Below are positions 1 to 7,956 of a stretch of DNA of 64,000 nt, in pieces. How positions within the stretch are numbered: the first letter of the stretch is position 1; the number at the start of each line of letters is the position of its first letter. A program made the position numbers and the translations under genes. Source of the stretch: Sphingomonas sabuli (GTDB lineage Bacteria > Pseudomonadota > Alphaproteobacteria > Sphingomonadales > Sphingomonadaceae). Under the pieces are notes generated by a model. It was not told where the DNA came from. It saw only the letters and a list, made by a program, of their open reading frames with translations, and did no database searches. Location: positions 930,001-994,000 of the forward strand of contig NZ_CP060697.1 of the NCBI RefSeq assembly GCF_014352855.1, read 5' to 3'.

Positions 1-827
1 TGCGCGACGCCGGCTTCAAGGGCAGCCTGGCGGAATTCCTGACGTTCCTGAAGACCGATCCGCAATTCATCGCCCGGACGCCCGACGAGTTGCTTGGCGT
101 GTCATCTTATGTCGCCAAGCGCGTCGACGGAAAGCTCGGCGACTATTTCGGACTGCTGCCGCGCCGGCGTTTCACCATCATTCCGGTGCCCGAAGCGCTG
201 GCGCCCTTTTACACCGCCGGGCGCGGCGGGCTCGAAAGCTGCCAGATGAACACGTACAATCTGCCCGTCCGGCAACTGTACAACATTCCTGCCCTGACGC
301 TGCACGAATGCGCGCCCGGGCACAGCTTCCAGGCAGCGCTGTCGGTCGAGGGCAAGGCCCTCCCCGCCTTTCGCCGCAACCTCTATTTCTCCGGCTATGG
401 CGAAGGCTGGGGGCTGTATGTCGAATGGCTCGGCAATCTGATGGGCATTTACCGCACGCCTTATGAAAAGTTCGGTCAGCAAAGCTACGAGATGTGGCGT
501 GCCGCGCGGCTGGTGATCGACACCGGCATTCACCGCTATGGCTGGTCGCGCGCGCAGGCGATCGACTATCTCGCCTCCCACACCGCGCTGTCCCAGCACG
601 AGGTCGAGACCGAGGTCGACCGCTACATCAGCTGGCCCGGCCAAGCCCTGGCCTACAAGCTTGGGGAACTGACCATCCGGCGGCTGCGCAGTGAAGCCGA
701 GACCGCGCTTGGCCCCAGGTTCGACCAGCGCAAGTTTCACGACCTGATCCTGGCGCTCGGCGCGGTGCCGTTGCCGGTGCTGGAAAGCCGCGTCCGTGCC
801 TATATCGCGGAAGCCCGGAAGGCCTAG
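1..827 (+). CDS. DUF885 family metallopeptidase-like protein, C-terminal part (5' truncated by window edge)
   Basis: Only the last ~274 residues are present; the frame is open from base 3, so the gene begins outside the window. The visible part carries an HECAPGH motif (about bases 302-322), a variant of the HExxPGH signature of DUF885 proteins, followed ~30 residues later by a GEGWGLYVEW block, the usual second acidic region. DUF885 members are predicted zinc peptidases and are often exported in sphingomonads; the N-terminus that would show a signal peptide is missing. The specific substrate is unknown. It converges on nadA and the two genes share the palindrome CTAG (824-827), giving both stop codons. 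Family assignment is firm; catalytic activity is inferred from the motif. Confidence 0.85.
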   Translation, partial: RDAGFKGSLAEFLTFLKTDPQFIARTPDELLGVSSYVAKRVDGKLGDYFGLLPRRRFTIIPVPEALAPFYTAGRGGLESCQMNTYNLPVRQLYNIPALTLHECAPGHSFQAALSVEGKALPAFRRNLYFSGYGEGWGLYVEWLGNLMGIYRTPYEKFGQQSYEMWRAARLVIDTGIHRYGWSRAQAIDYLASHTALSQHEVETEVDRYISWPGQALAYKLGELTIRRLRSEAETALGPRFDQRKFHDLILALGAVPLPVLESRVRAYIAEARKA

Positions 828-1900
828 TCTCCGCTGATCTTCGGATCGATGTCGCCGGGCGCAACGCCACCGTCGGCATCTTCCTCGATCGCGTCGGCCG
901 GATCGCTGCGCAGCACGGGCTTGCCGACGTCGCCCTTGCCGACGGTGCTGCCAGCCATTTCGAGCATCCGTTCGAGCGGTACGCGCGCGGCGTCCATCAA
1001 GTCGGGAGCCAGCTCGATCTGCGGCTGAAGGTCGCGCAGGCTGACGTAGAGCTTCTCCAGCGTGTTGAGCGCCATGTACGGGCACATGTTGCAATTGCAG
1101 TTCCCGTCACCGCCCGGGACCCCGATGAAGGTCTTGTCCGGGCGCGCCTTTTCCATCTGGTGGATGATGTGCGGTTCGGTCGCGACCAGCACGATATCGC
1201 TGTCCGTCTCCGAACAGAATTTGAGGATCGAGCTGGTGGAGCCGACATGGTCGGCGTGATCGATGATGTGCGGCGGACATTCGGGATGCGCCGCCACCGG
1301 CGCTCCGGGATATTCGGCCTTGAGCTTCAGCAACTCGGTCTCGCTGAAGGCCTGGTGGACGATGCAGATGCCGGGCCACAGCAGCATGTCGCGGTCGAAC
1401 TTGCGCGCGAGATAGCCGCCAAGGTGCCGGTCGGGGCCGAAGATGATCTTTTGATTCTTCGGAATCTGGTCGAGGATGGTTTCCGCCGACGACGAGGTGA
1501 CGATGATGTCGCTGAGCGCCTTCACCGCCGCCGAGCAGTTGATGTAGGTCAGCGCGATATGGTCCGGATGGGCCTCGCGGAAGGCTTTGAACTGGTCGGG
1601 CGGGCAACTGTCTTCCAATGAGCAACCGGCATCCATGTCGGGCAGGATCACCGTCTTTTCCGGCGACAGGATCTTGGCCGTTTCCGCCATGAACCGAACC
1701 CCGCAAAAGGCGATCACGTCGGCGTCGGTCGCGGCCGCCTTGCGCGACAAATCGAGGCTGTCGCCGACGAAATCGGCCAGGTCCTGAATTTCCGGCTTCT
1801 GATAATAATGGGCGAGGATGACGGCGTTGCGCTCCTCCTTCAGACGCTGGATTTCCGCCAGCAGGTCGACACCCTTCAGGCTGATCGGTTGGTTTGTCAT
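824..1900 (-). CDS. nadA: Quinolinate synthase NadA
   Basis: 358 aa. Condenses iminoaspartate with dihydroxyacetone phosphate to quinolinate in de novo NAD synthesis, using a [4Fe-4S] cluster. The N-terminal block ILAHYYQ and the repeated GD/D-S motifs are typical. The likely cluster cysteines are C122 (YINC), C208 (HPEC) and C273 in the CNCNMCPYM segment. The start ATG overlaps the stop of the upstream DUF4230 gene (ATGA), so translation is probably coupled. It is the last gene of a minus-strand run GT4 - MBL - DUF4230 - nadA. No nadB or nadC is nearby, which is unusual because these three are often clustered. No NAD-responsive element was seen before it. Confidence 0.97.
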   Translation of the reverse strand: MTNQPISLKGVDLLAEIQRLKEERNAVILAHYYQKPEIQDLADFVGDSLDLSRKAAATDADVIAFCGVRFMAETAKILSPEKTVILPDMDAGCSLEDSCPPDQFKAFREAHPDHIALTYINCSAAVKALSDIIVTSSSAETILDQIPKNQKIIFGPDRHLGGYLARKFDRDMLLWPGICIVHQAFSETELLKLKAEYPGAPVAAHPECPPHIIDHADHVGSTSSILKFCSETDSDIVLVATEPHIIHQMEKARPDKTFIGVPGGDGNCNCNMCPYMALNTLEKLYVSLRDLQPQIELAPDLMDAARVPLERMLEMAGSTVGKGDVGKPVLRSDPADAIEEDADGGVAPGDIDPKISGD

Positions 1901-2616
1901 TTGGCCCCTTCGGCGGCGCGGCGGCGCTGCGCTTCCTTGATCGCGTCTTCATAGGACGTGGACACGTCCCAGCGGCTTGGATCGTTCGAGTCTTCCGAAG
2001 CGAAGCGCGCAACGACCTTGGCATCTTCGATGCCGGCCGCGCGAAGCGGCATGGCGAAGCTGCGCTCGACAGCCTGTCGCGCCGAATCCTGCGCCATGCG
2101 CATCGGCACCTGGGCGATTGCCTGTTTGCGCAGGTCGGCGACCGCCTTGGCGCGATTGGCCTGGTCGAGCCGCTCTTCCGAATTGGTAAAGGTCGCAAGC
2201 AAGCCGCCGGAGCCATATTCGCGCGCCTGGGACAGGTCGACTTCGGGCCCGGCGATCTCGACGTCCGGAAGGCGGACGCGCAACGTCTTGCTGCCTTCGT
2301 CCCAGGCCACGTCCTTCTGGTTCAGCCGCGCCAGGTCGACTTCATAACGCACCGTCCCCGGCAGGATCAGCGTGCGTTCGGTGGTAAAACCAAGCTTGCT
2401 TTGGCTGGCCGAGGAAACCGACACGAACCGGGCGACGAACGTGACCAGCCGGTTCTGGGCGCGCATCGATTCCAGGCTCGACGTCGCAATGGCCTTGGGG
2501 TCGGGACCGCTGAGCAGGCGGTCGATCAGCCCGGCACCGCCCAGCGCGATGCCCATTAGCAGCGCCACCAGCACGGCGACGATCAGCAGCGGGAGTCTTA
2601 TCGTGTCGCGGTCCAT
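1897..2616 (-). CDS. DUF4230 domain-containing membrane-anchored protein
   Basis: 239 aa. A single N-terminal transmembrane helix (about residues 8-30, LPLLIVAVLVALLMGIALGG) is followed by a soluble domain matching DUF4230: a beta-rich region with L-PG--RYEVDL, then a helical R/K/A/E-rich tail. The topology suggests an inner-membrane protein with a periplasmic domain. The family has no established function. It sits between an MBL hydrolase, which overlaps its start by 19 nt, and nadA, which overlaps its stop by 4 nt. It is therefore probably co-transcribed and co-translated with both. The ATG start is chosen because it leads directly into the membrane helix. Confidence 0.85.
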   Translation of the reverse strand: MDRDTIRLPLLIVAVLVALLMGIALGGAGLIDRLLSGPDPKAIATSSLESMRAQNRLVTFVARFVSVSSASQSKLGFTTERTLILPGTVRYEVDLARLNQKDVAWDEGSKTLRVRLPDVEIAGPEVDLSQAREYGSGGLLATFTNSEERLDQANRAKAVADLRKQAIAQVPMRMAQDSARQAVERSFAMPLRAAGIEDAKVVARFASEDSNDPSRWDVSTSYEDAIKEAQRRRAAEGAK

Positions 2617-3452
2617 CTATCCTCCTCAACGTCGGCGAGGCCGCGGCGTTGCAGGTCGAGCAAATGGGCAAGCACCGACGCCCCCGCAGCGCCGCGCAGG
2701 CGAGGGTCGAGCCCGGGATAAGCGCCGGCGACGATTTCGGGAATGCCCTGCGGTTCGTCGCCGACCAGGCGCAGGATCTGCCGTTCGCGCTGCATCCTGT
2801 GTCCCATCAGGTGCCGGACATATTGGGCCGGGTTGGTCACGGCCGGCCCGTGCGCCGGATAATAGATGCGGTCGTCGCGGGCGCGCAGCTTGTCGAGGCT
2901 GGCCATATAGTCGGCCATGTCACCATCCGGCGGGATCACGACGGTCGTCGACCAGCCCATCACATGATCGCCGGTGAAAAGGGCGTCGCCCCACGCAAAA
3001 CACAGGTGATTGGAGGTATGGCCGGGCGTCGCCACCGCGGTGAGCGGCGAGCCGCCGATGTCGATGCTCTCACCGTCCGAAAGCACGCGGTCCGGTGCAT
3101 ATGCGCCGTCGAAGGCGGCATCGGCGCGCGGTCCCACCGTTTCCAGCGCAAGCGGTGCACAGCCGATGATCGGGGCGCCGGTCCGCTGCGCTAGCGGGCG
3201 GGCCGCGGGGCTATGGTCGCGATGGGTATGGGTGCAGACGATGGCCACGAGCTCGCGTTCGTCCACCGCCGCGACCAGCGCATCGACGTGCGCCGGTTCG
3301 TCCGGACCGGGGTCGATCACCGCGACGCGGTCCGTACCGACGATAAAGCTTTGCGTGCCGGTAAAGGTGAAGGCCGACGGATTGTGCGCCAGCAGCCGCG
3401 CAATCCCCGGCTCAAGCGCCTCGAGCCGGCCGTAGGGCGCGTCCTCGATCAG
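2598..3452 (-). CDS. MBL-fold metallo-hydrolase, LACTB2-like (probable CTG start)
   Basis: About 284 aa. The metallo-beta-lactamase core has THTHRDH (residues 74-80), GHTSNHL, TGDHVMG and a PAHGP histidine, giving the metal ligands of the glyoxalase II/LACTB2 group. The C-terminal ~70 residues form a winged-helix-like extension as in LACTB2, which can have endoribonuclease activity. The frame continues upstream into the glycosyltransferase gene, but homologous sequence begins at IEDAPYGRLE, where there is no ATG, GTG or TTG. A CTG at 3450-3452 overlaps the glycosyltransferase TGA as CTGA, the same geometry as the many ATGA/GTGA junctions here, so I place the start there. The next GTG lies inside the conserved first strand. 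Enzyme class is firm, substrate unknown. Confidence 0.8.
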   Translation of the reverse strand: MIEDAPYGRLEALEPGIARLLAHNPSAFTFTGTQSFIVGTDRVAVIDPGPDEPAHVDALVAAVDERELVAIVCTHTHRDHSPAARPLAQRTGAPIIGCAPLALETVGPRADAAFDGAYAPDRVLSDGESIDIGGSPLTAVATPGHTSNHLCFAWGDALFTGDHVMGWSTTVVIPPDGDMADYMASLDKLRARDDRIYYPAHGPAVTNPAQYVRHLMGHRMQRERQILRLVGDEPQGIPEIVAGAYPGLDPRLRGAAGASVLAHLLDLQRRGLADVEEDRWTATR

Positions 3453-4681
3453 GCCGCCGTACCCCGCGCGACCGAACCGCCGACGTTCGCCGGGGCGCTG
3501 GAATGACGTGCCGCGATGGCCTTGGGATAGACGTTGCGCAGCAGCCGCTCGAACGTGACGTCCCAGCCGAACAGGCCCTCGACGTGCTGCCGCGCCGCGG
3601 CGCCCATCGCCTGGCGGTTCGATTGCCACACCTCGAGTATGTTGGCCGCCATAGCGTCCGCATCGTCGACCGGGCCGAGACGCCCGGTTTCTTCGTCGAC
3701 GCGGTCGAGCATCGCCCCGGCCGCGACTCCGACGACCGGCAGGCCCGACGCCTGTGCCTCGATCACCGAAACGCCGAACGTCTCGTCGGCCATGGCGGAA
3801 ACGTACATGTCCGAACTGGCAAGCCAGCGGGCCAGTTCGGCCCGGTCCTTCAGGTAACCGGGCGCAATCACCCGCGGGTTGCCCGACGCGACGATCGAAT
3901 CCCGGACCGGGCCTTCGCCAAGCAGGACCAGCCGCGCGCCGAGCGCTTCCGGCAGCTTATTGAAAGCGTCAACCACCACTTGCGCCCGGCGTTCGCGATC
4001 GAGCCGGCCGAGATAGACCAGTAGCGGCTGGTCCGGCTCAACGCCAAGCTTGCGGCGCACGTCGGGATCGCGCTTGTCGGGAGTGAAGGCGTCCAGTTCG
4101 ACTCCCAGCGGCACGATCTCCACATTGCCGACGCCAAGCTCGCGCAGCTTATCGGCACCGCCCGCCTCGCTCAGCGCGTAGACTGCGTCGAATCGCCCGT
4201 AGAGCTTGCCGCAATACCAGTAGCAAAGCGCCTGCGCCTTGTTGGCGAGCCAATTGCCGAGCACGCGCCGGAACGGGCGTTGCACATAGGCCGTGGGAAA
4301 ATCGGTGAAATAACCCGCAACCGCCGCGACGTCGGGGTGCTGCCGGCGATAGCCGAGCACCGCCCACGGCAGGTTGTAGGCGTCCTGGCTTTCGATCACG
4401 TCAGGCTTGAAACGCTCCAGCGCCTCGCGGACCGCGCCGTTACGCAGCAACAGCCGATAGCGCGGGCTGGTGGGCACCTTGGGCGACCGGATGGTGACCG
4501 TGATGGTGCGCCCATCCTCTTCCACATGATCCTCGGCGCCGGGCACGATCAGCATGTGACGATGCGGCGTATTGGCCAGCAGGAAGTCGCGCTTGCGGCG
4601 CAAATAAGTCCCCACGCCGCCACCGACTTCGGACCAGCTTTGCGTGACGTCGCAGATCAGCAGGGGCGCTGCTGCACTCAC
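3449..4681 (-). CDS. Glycosyltransferase family 4 protein
   Basis: 410 aa, GTG start preceded by a weak GGAATAGG. Two Rossmann-like halves of the GT-B fold are visible: an N-terminal acceptor domain beginning with a glycine-rich loop (EVGGGVGTYLRR, ~residues 18-29) and a C-terminal donor domain with VYLGRLDRERR, LLGEGP and the EX7E-like region ADETFGVSVIEAQASGLPVV. This is the GT4 retaining architecture used for lipid or exopolysaccharide glycosylation. The acceptor and sugar cannot be read from the sequence. It is the first gene of the minus-strand operon ending in nadA; its stop overlaps the presumed CTG start of the MBL gene. No other polysaccharide genes are adjacent. Confidence 0.9.
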   Translation of the reverse strand: MSAAAPLLICDVTQSWSEVGGGVGTYLRRKRDFLLANTPHRHMLIVPGAEDHVEEDGRTITVTIRSPKVPTSPRYRLLLRNGAVREALERFKPDVIESQDAYNLPWAVLGYRRQHPDVAAVAGYFTDFPTAYVQRPFRRVLGNWLANKAQALCYWYCGKLYGRFDAVYALSEAGGADKLRELGVGNVEIVPLGVELDAFTPDKRDPDVRRKLGVEPDQPLLVYLGRLDRERRAQVVVDAFNKLPEALGARLVLLGEGPVRDSIVASGNPRVIAPGYLKDRAELARWLASSDMYVSAMADETFGVSVIEAQASGLPVVGVAAGAMLDRVDEETGRLGPVDDADAMAANILEVWQSNRQAMGAAARQHVEGLFGWDVTFERLLRNVYPKAIAARHSSAPANVGGSVARGTAA

Positions 4682-4783
4682 TGGCCTATTCCAGTGGCAA
4701 AGTGTCGGATTTGCTTACACGTGGCGGGCCCAGGCCGTTGCCCGGCTAAAAATATTTGGCGGAAATCTGCGATATTTTCCATT

Positions 4784-4799
4784 TGGCACGCGTATTGCT
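4784..4799 (+). promoter_or_regulatory. Sigma-54 (RpoN) -24/-12 type promoter
   Basis: TGGCACG-N4-TTGCT matches the RpoN consensus TGGCACG-N4-TTGCW at every core position with the correct GG/GC spacing. If C4798 is -12, transcription would start at about 4810-4811. No protein gene follows on this strand; instead a strong intrinsic terminator ends at 4884. An AAAATAT/ATATTTT inverted repeat lies just upstream (about 4749-4778). Whether RpoN and an enhancer-binding protein act here cannot be seen in this window. Confidence 0.65.
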
Positions 4800-4810
4800 T
4801 CAATGTAGCT

Positions 4811-4884
4811 GTCCACTTGGTTCCACAAACCACCAAAGGGGCGGTGTCGCGGTTTCTCTGGTCCCGCTGCACCGCCCTTTTTTG
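4811..4884 (+). ncRNA. Candidate sigma-54-dependent small RNA (~74 nt)
   Basis: The unit is bounded by the RpoN-type promoter at 4784-4799 and the hairpin/T6 terminator at 4839-4884. The only ATG near the predicted 5' end is followed at once by TAG, so it is not coding. The 5' half is mostly unstructured with a small GGTT/AACC hairpin and a CCACCAAAG tract; the 3' half is the terminator stem-loop with a pyrimidine-rich loop (TTTCTCTGGTC). It lies in the 211-nt gap between the GT4 gene and grxD, both on the opposite strand. I do not recognise it as a known RNA family. It is an inference from promoter plus terminator. Confidence 0.5.
4839..4884 (+). terminator. Strong intrinsic terminator, probably bidirectional
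   Basis: Stem GGGCGGTG (4839-4846) pairs with CACCGCCC (4870-4877). An inner GCGG/CCGC helix and an 11-nt loop sit inside it, followed by six T (4878-4883). Read on the minus strand the same stem lies just after the grxD stop (4893) and is followed by CTTTGG, so it may also end the bolA-grxD transcript. The T-run is much better on the plus strand, where no protein gene precedes it. Confidence 0.8.
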
Positions 4885-4892
4885 TTGTCCGG

Positions 4893-5213
4893 TTACGATG
4901 CGGCGGGCGCGCCGACCAATTGCTTGAGCTCGCCGCTTTCGAACATCTCCATCATGATGTCCGATCCGCCGACGAATTCACCCTTCACGTACAGCTGGGG
5001 AATGGTCGGCCAGTCGCTATATTCCTTCACGCCCTGGCGGATCTCGGGATCCTGAAGCACATCGACGGTTTTGAACTCCGCCCCAAGATGTTCGAGGATC
5101 GACACCGCGCGGCTCGAAAAGCCGCATTGCGGGAACAGCTCGGTCCCCTTCATGAACAGGACGATATCGTTTTCGTGGACGATCTGGTCGATCTGGTCCC
5201 TGGCGCTAGTCAC
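4893..5213 (-). CDS. grxD: Monothiol glutaredoxin Grx4 family (CGFS type)
   Basis: 106 aa. The active-site motif CGFSSRA (about residues 29-35) defines the monothiol CGFS class, which binds a glutathione-ligated [2Fe-2S] cluster and transfers it to BolA and to apo-proteins. A K-G preceding the CGFS and the [18 protein letters not shown] stretch form the usual glutathione-binding groove. Length is standard for a single-domain Grx4. Its start overlaps the bolA stop by 8 nt, so GrxD and its partner BolA are made together. The shared terminator at 4839-4884 follows directly. Cytoplasmic Fe-S trafficking role is established for the family. Confidence 0.96.
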   Translation of the reverse strand: MTSARDQIDQIVHENDIVLFMKGTELFPQCGFSSRAVSILEHLGAEFKTVDVLQDPEIRQGVKEYSDWPTIPQLYVKGEFVGGSDIMMEMFESGELKQLVGAPAAS

Positions 5214-5454
5214 TTGTCATCTCCTCTGGCGCTGCGGTCTGAAGCTGCAGCGCGTGCAATTCGCCGCCGACCCGGCCGCCCAGCGCGGCATACACCAGCT
5301 GGTGCTGTTTGATCCGGGACAGGCCGGCAAAGGCCGGCGCGACGACTTTGGCGGCATAATGATCGCCGTCGCCCGCAAGATCCGTGATCGTCACCTCGGC
5401 GTCGGGAATCGCGTCCTTGATCAGCCGTTCGATCTCGCTTGCAGGCATCGGCAT
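5206..5454 (-). CDS. bolA: BolA family Fe-S partner protein
   Basis: 82 aa. Small alpha/beta BolA fold with the class II helix-turn-helix-like segment; the [31 protein letters not shown] region contains the conserved histidine and the RxxxHQxVY signature that binds monothiol glutaredoxins. The family forms [2Fe-2S]-bridged heterodimers with Grx4, encoded immediately downstream with an 8-nt overlap. Likely belongs to the BolA/IbaG branch rather than being a transcription factor proven by sequence. Only 5 nt separate it from the upstream DUF1476 gene, so the order is DUF1476-bolA-grxD. Confidence 0.93.
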   Translation of the reverse strand: MPMPASEIERLIKDAIPDAEVTITDLAGDGDHYAAKVVAPAFAGLSRIKQHQLVYAALGGRVGGELHALQLQTAAPEEMTSD

Positions 5455-5459
5455 ATCGG

Positions 5460-5786
5460 TCAGCTCTGTTCCTGGATGATCTGGCGCCGCGCCTCGACCG
5501 TCTTGTTGCCGATCGCTTCGCGGATCTGCGCGTCGTCGATCTCGACGCCGGCATTGGTCAGGTCGCCCATCAGCTTGCGGATGACGTCATCGTCGCCCGC
5601 TTCTTCGAAATCGGCGCGGACCACGTCCTTGGCGTAGGAGGCGGTTTCTTCCTCCGACAGGCCCATCTTGCGCGCCGCCCACTCGCCCAGCAGGCGGTTG
5701 CGCCGCGCGATCATGCGGAAGTTCATTTCTTCGTCGTGGGCGAACTTTGCCTCGTAGGCGCGTTCGCGATCGTCGAACTGGGTCAT
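5460..5786 (-). CDS. DUF1476 protein, ATP synthase zeta-subunit-like inhibitor
   Basis: 108 aa, all-helical and charged. The N-terminal FDDRERAYEAKFAHDEEMNFRM and the following RRNRLLGEWAARKMG are characteristic of DUF1476, the family that includes the zeta inhibitor of alphaproteobacterial F1Fo-ATP synthase (described in Paracoccus). The N-terminal segment is the inhibitory helix in that protein; activity varies between species, so inhibition here is inferred. The gene precedes bolA-grxD with a 5-nt gap. A GAGAGG ribosome-binding site precedes the ATG. No atp genes are in the window. Confidence 0.92.
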   Translation of the reverse strand: MTQFDDRERAYEAKFAHDEEMNFRMIARRNRLLGEWAARKMGLSEEETASYAKDVVRADFEEAGDDDVIRKLMGDLTNAGVEIDDAQIREAIGNKTVEARRQIIQEQS

Positions 5787-5845
5787 CGATTGCCTCTCGC
5801 TGTTTGACTGCGAGATAGGGGCGCGAGGAAAGTCCGTCCAGCCGC

Positions 5846-6412
5846 CTAGCGGTTGGTGACGCAGCGGCGGACGGTCGCGGCGACCACCTTGCCGAGAAAC
5901 AGCAGCAGCTCAGACCCGTGACTGCTGGCGATCGACAGGGCTTCCCGCTGACCGAGCACGATGAGGCCGGTCGGATATGAAGGGGCGCCATCGATGCGGA
6001 TCAGCGCCTCGGCGCGGACACTGGCCGCGGCGGGCGCGCCGAACAGGGCATGGCCGCTGTTCACGCTACGAATCTCCACGCGCGGGCAATGGGCGAGCAT
6101 GCGTCCGACAAAGGCGGCTTCGACCCGCTCGATGGCATTCTGGTCCGCCCGGAAAGCCTGCCCGCCGACCATCAGCGCGATGGCGACAAGGTCAATGCCA
6201 AGGATGTCCGGCCAGCGATTGGCGATGATGTCCAACAAATCTTCGAGCGAATCCGCTTCGATCGCTTCCAACACCGCCGCGTTGATCGAGGCGACGGCGT
6301 CCGAATGGCCGCGCGCGAAGGCGATCAGGTCCTCGTTTGCCTCCTCGGCCGCGCCCAGCCGAGCGCGCAGCGTCGCCACCGCCTGCTGTTCGAATTGAAC
6401 GACCTGCCCCAT
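5846..6412 (-). CDS. DUF484 family protein
   Basis: 188 aa. An N-terminal helix (VVQFEQQAVATLRARL) is followed by a GAF-like domain with the DLVAIAL and PTGLIVLGQREAL segments typical of DUF484. The family is widespread in proteobacteria, often near xerC or dapF, but its biochemical role is not established; the GAF-like fold suggests small-molecule or regulatory binding. It stands alone here, 59 nt before the DUF1476 gene and 47 nt after fsa, all on the minus strand. It may be co-transcribed with either neighbour. Confidence 0.85.
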   Translation of the reverse strand: MGQVVQFEQQAVATLRARLGAAEEANEDLIAFARGHSDAVASINAAVLEAIEADSLEDLLDIIANRWPDILGIDLVAIALMVGGQAFRADQNAIERVEAAFVGRMLAHCPRVEIRSVNSGHALFGAPAAASVRAEALIRIDGAPSYPTGLIVLGQREALSIASSHGSELLLFLGKVVAATVRRCVTNR

Positions 6413-6459
6413 GCTTCCGCCATAAGGGCGGACCGGTTAAAATCCGGTGGCCGTAGGGG

Positions 6460-7113
6460 CTAGAGCTTCTGCCCGGTCGCTTCCCAATCCTTGGTGAAGG
6501 CTTCCAGCCCGAGGTCGGTCAGCGGATGCTTGTAAAGCTGCTTGATGACCTTCGGCGGCGCGGTCATCACATCGGCGCCGATCTTGGCGGCTTCGACAAT
6601 GTGCATCGGGCTGCGGACCGAAGCGACCAGGATCTGCGTCTCATAATCGTAATTGTCGTAGATCAGCCGGATGTCGGAAATCAGTTCCATTCCGGAAAAA
6701 CCGACATCGTCGTGGCGGCCGACGAACGGCGAGATGAAGGTCGCCCCCGCCTTGGCGGCGAGCAAGGCTTGCGCGGCCGAGAAGCAGAGGGTCACGTTGA
6801 CCATCGTCCCTTGCGACGAAAGGGTCCGGCACGCCTTCAGCCCGGCTTCCGTCAGCGGCACCTTCACGGCGATATTGTCGGCCACCTGGCGCAGTTTTTC
6901 GGCCTGGGCCATCATGCCGTCATAGTCGAGCGCAACGACTTCGGCCGAAACCGGCCCGTCGCACACCGCGACGATCTCACGCAGCACTTCGACGAAATCG
7001 CGGCCGGATTTCTGGACTAGCGAGGGGTTGGTGGTGACGCCATCGAGCAGGCCCGTTTCGGCAAGATCGCGGATTTCCTGGATTTCCGCGGTGTCGGCAA
7101 AGAATTTCATCAT
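6460..7113 (-). CDS. fsa: Transaldolase / fructose-6-phosphate aldolase (TalC/FSA family)
   Basis: 217 aa, the short transaldolase-fold class (FSA/TalC). Begins [13 protein letters not shown], contains [10 protein letters not shown] and the Schiff-base lysine in IAVKVPLT (~residue 85), and SPFVGRHDD. Catalyses either transaldolase transfer or reversible cleavage of fructose 6-phosphate; the two cannot be separated safely by inspection, and most bacterial proteins of this subgroup act as transaldolases. Two consecutive ATG codons are present; the first is used here. Divergent from the enoyl-CoA hydratase gene across an 84-nt gap that must hold both promoters. Cytoplasmic. Confidence 0.95.
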   Translation of the reverse strand: MMKFFADTAEIQEIRDLAETGLLDGVTTNPSLVQKSGRDFVEVLREIVAVCDGPVSAEVVALDYDGMMAQAEKLRQVADNIAVKVPLTEAGLKACRTLSSQGTMVNVTLCFSAAQALLAAKAGATFISPFVGRHDDVGFSGMELISDIRLIYDNYDYETQILVASVRSPMHIVEAAKIGADVMTAPPKVIKQLYKHPLTDLGLEAFTKDWEATGQKL

Positions 7114-7197
7114 CGTCCCCGGCTGTGGTTGGCGTCTCGATAGCGGCTGCTACACAAGCCGTCATCGGCTGAGTCGGCAATTTCGGGGAAAAAACAG

Positions 7198-7956
7198 ATG
7201 AGCGACATCCGGATCGAAACCGACGGGCCGGTGCTGGCGATTACCTTTACCCGGCCCGATCGGCGCAACGCGATCACCGTCGCGATGTACGCGGCGATGG
7301 CCGACGCCATCGAAGGCGCCGCCGGCAACGACGCGATCCGGCTGATCACCATCCGCGGCGAAGGGCAGGACTTCACCGCCGGCAACGACCTGCATGACTT
7401 CCTGACCGCCCTGCCGCGCATTTCCGACGATATTCCGGTTTGGCGCCTGTTGCGCGCCCTGGCCCGCAACACGGTACCGATAGTCGCCAGCGTACAGGGC
7501 AATGCGGTGGGCATCGGCACCACCCTGCTGCTCCACTGCGACCTGGTGGTGGCGGAAGAAGACGCGCAATTCCTGCTACCGTTCGTCGATCTTGGCCTGG
7601 TCCCCGAAGCGGCAAGCACCTTGATCCTGCCGGAACTGGCCGGACGTCGCCGCGCAGCCCGCTACCTGCTGCTGGGCGATGCGTTCGGAGCCGCCGAAGC
7701 GCTGGACATCGGGTTGGTCAGTCATGTCGCCGCCCCCGGAAAGCGGGAGGCGACGTTCCAGAAGATCGTCGACCGACTGCTCGCCAAGCCCCCGCAGGCG
7801 CTGCGCCTGACCCAGCAATTGCTGCGCGAAGGCACGGCCGACGCGGTGCTCGAACGGATGGAGGTAGAAGGCGACCATTTCTCGGAACGGCTGCAGTCCG
7901 ATGAGGTGAAGGCCGCCATCGCCGCCTTTTTCGCGGCCAAGGCGAAGGGCGCCTAA
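7198..7956 (+). CDS. Enoyl-CoA hydratase/isomerase family protein
   Basis: 252 aa crotonase fold. The oxyanion-hole segments GQDFTAGNDL and GNAVGIGTTLLLHCDLV are clear; the FVDLGLVPEAASTLILP block carries a PE pair at the position of the catalytic glutamate in the isomerase/PaaB-like subgroup. Thus it probably acts on an enoyl-CoA in fatty-acid or aromatic degradation, but hydratase versus isomerase cannot be decided. No other beta-oxidation genes adjoin it. Its TAA overlaps the stop of the convergent TadE gene as CTAA (7953-7956). Confidence 0.92.
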   Translation: MSDIRIETDGPVLAITFTRPDRRNAITVAMYAAMADAIEGAAGNDAIRLITIRGEGQDFTAGNDLHDFLTALPRISDDIPVWRLLRALARNTVPIVASVQGNAVGIGTTLLLHCDLVVAEEDAQFLLPFVDLGLVPEAASTLILPELAGRRRAARYLLLGDAFGAAEALDIGLVSHVAAPGKREATFQKIVDRLLAKPPQALRLTQQLLREGTADAVLERMEVEGDHFSERLQSDEVKAAIAAFFAAKAKGA

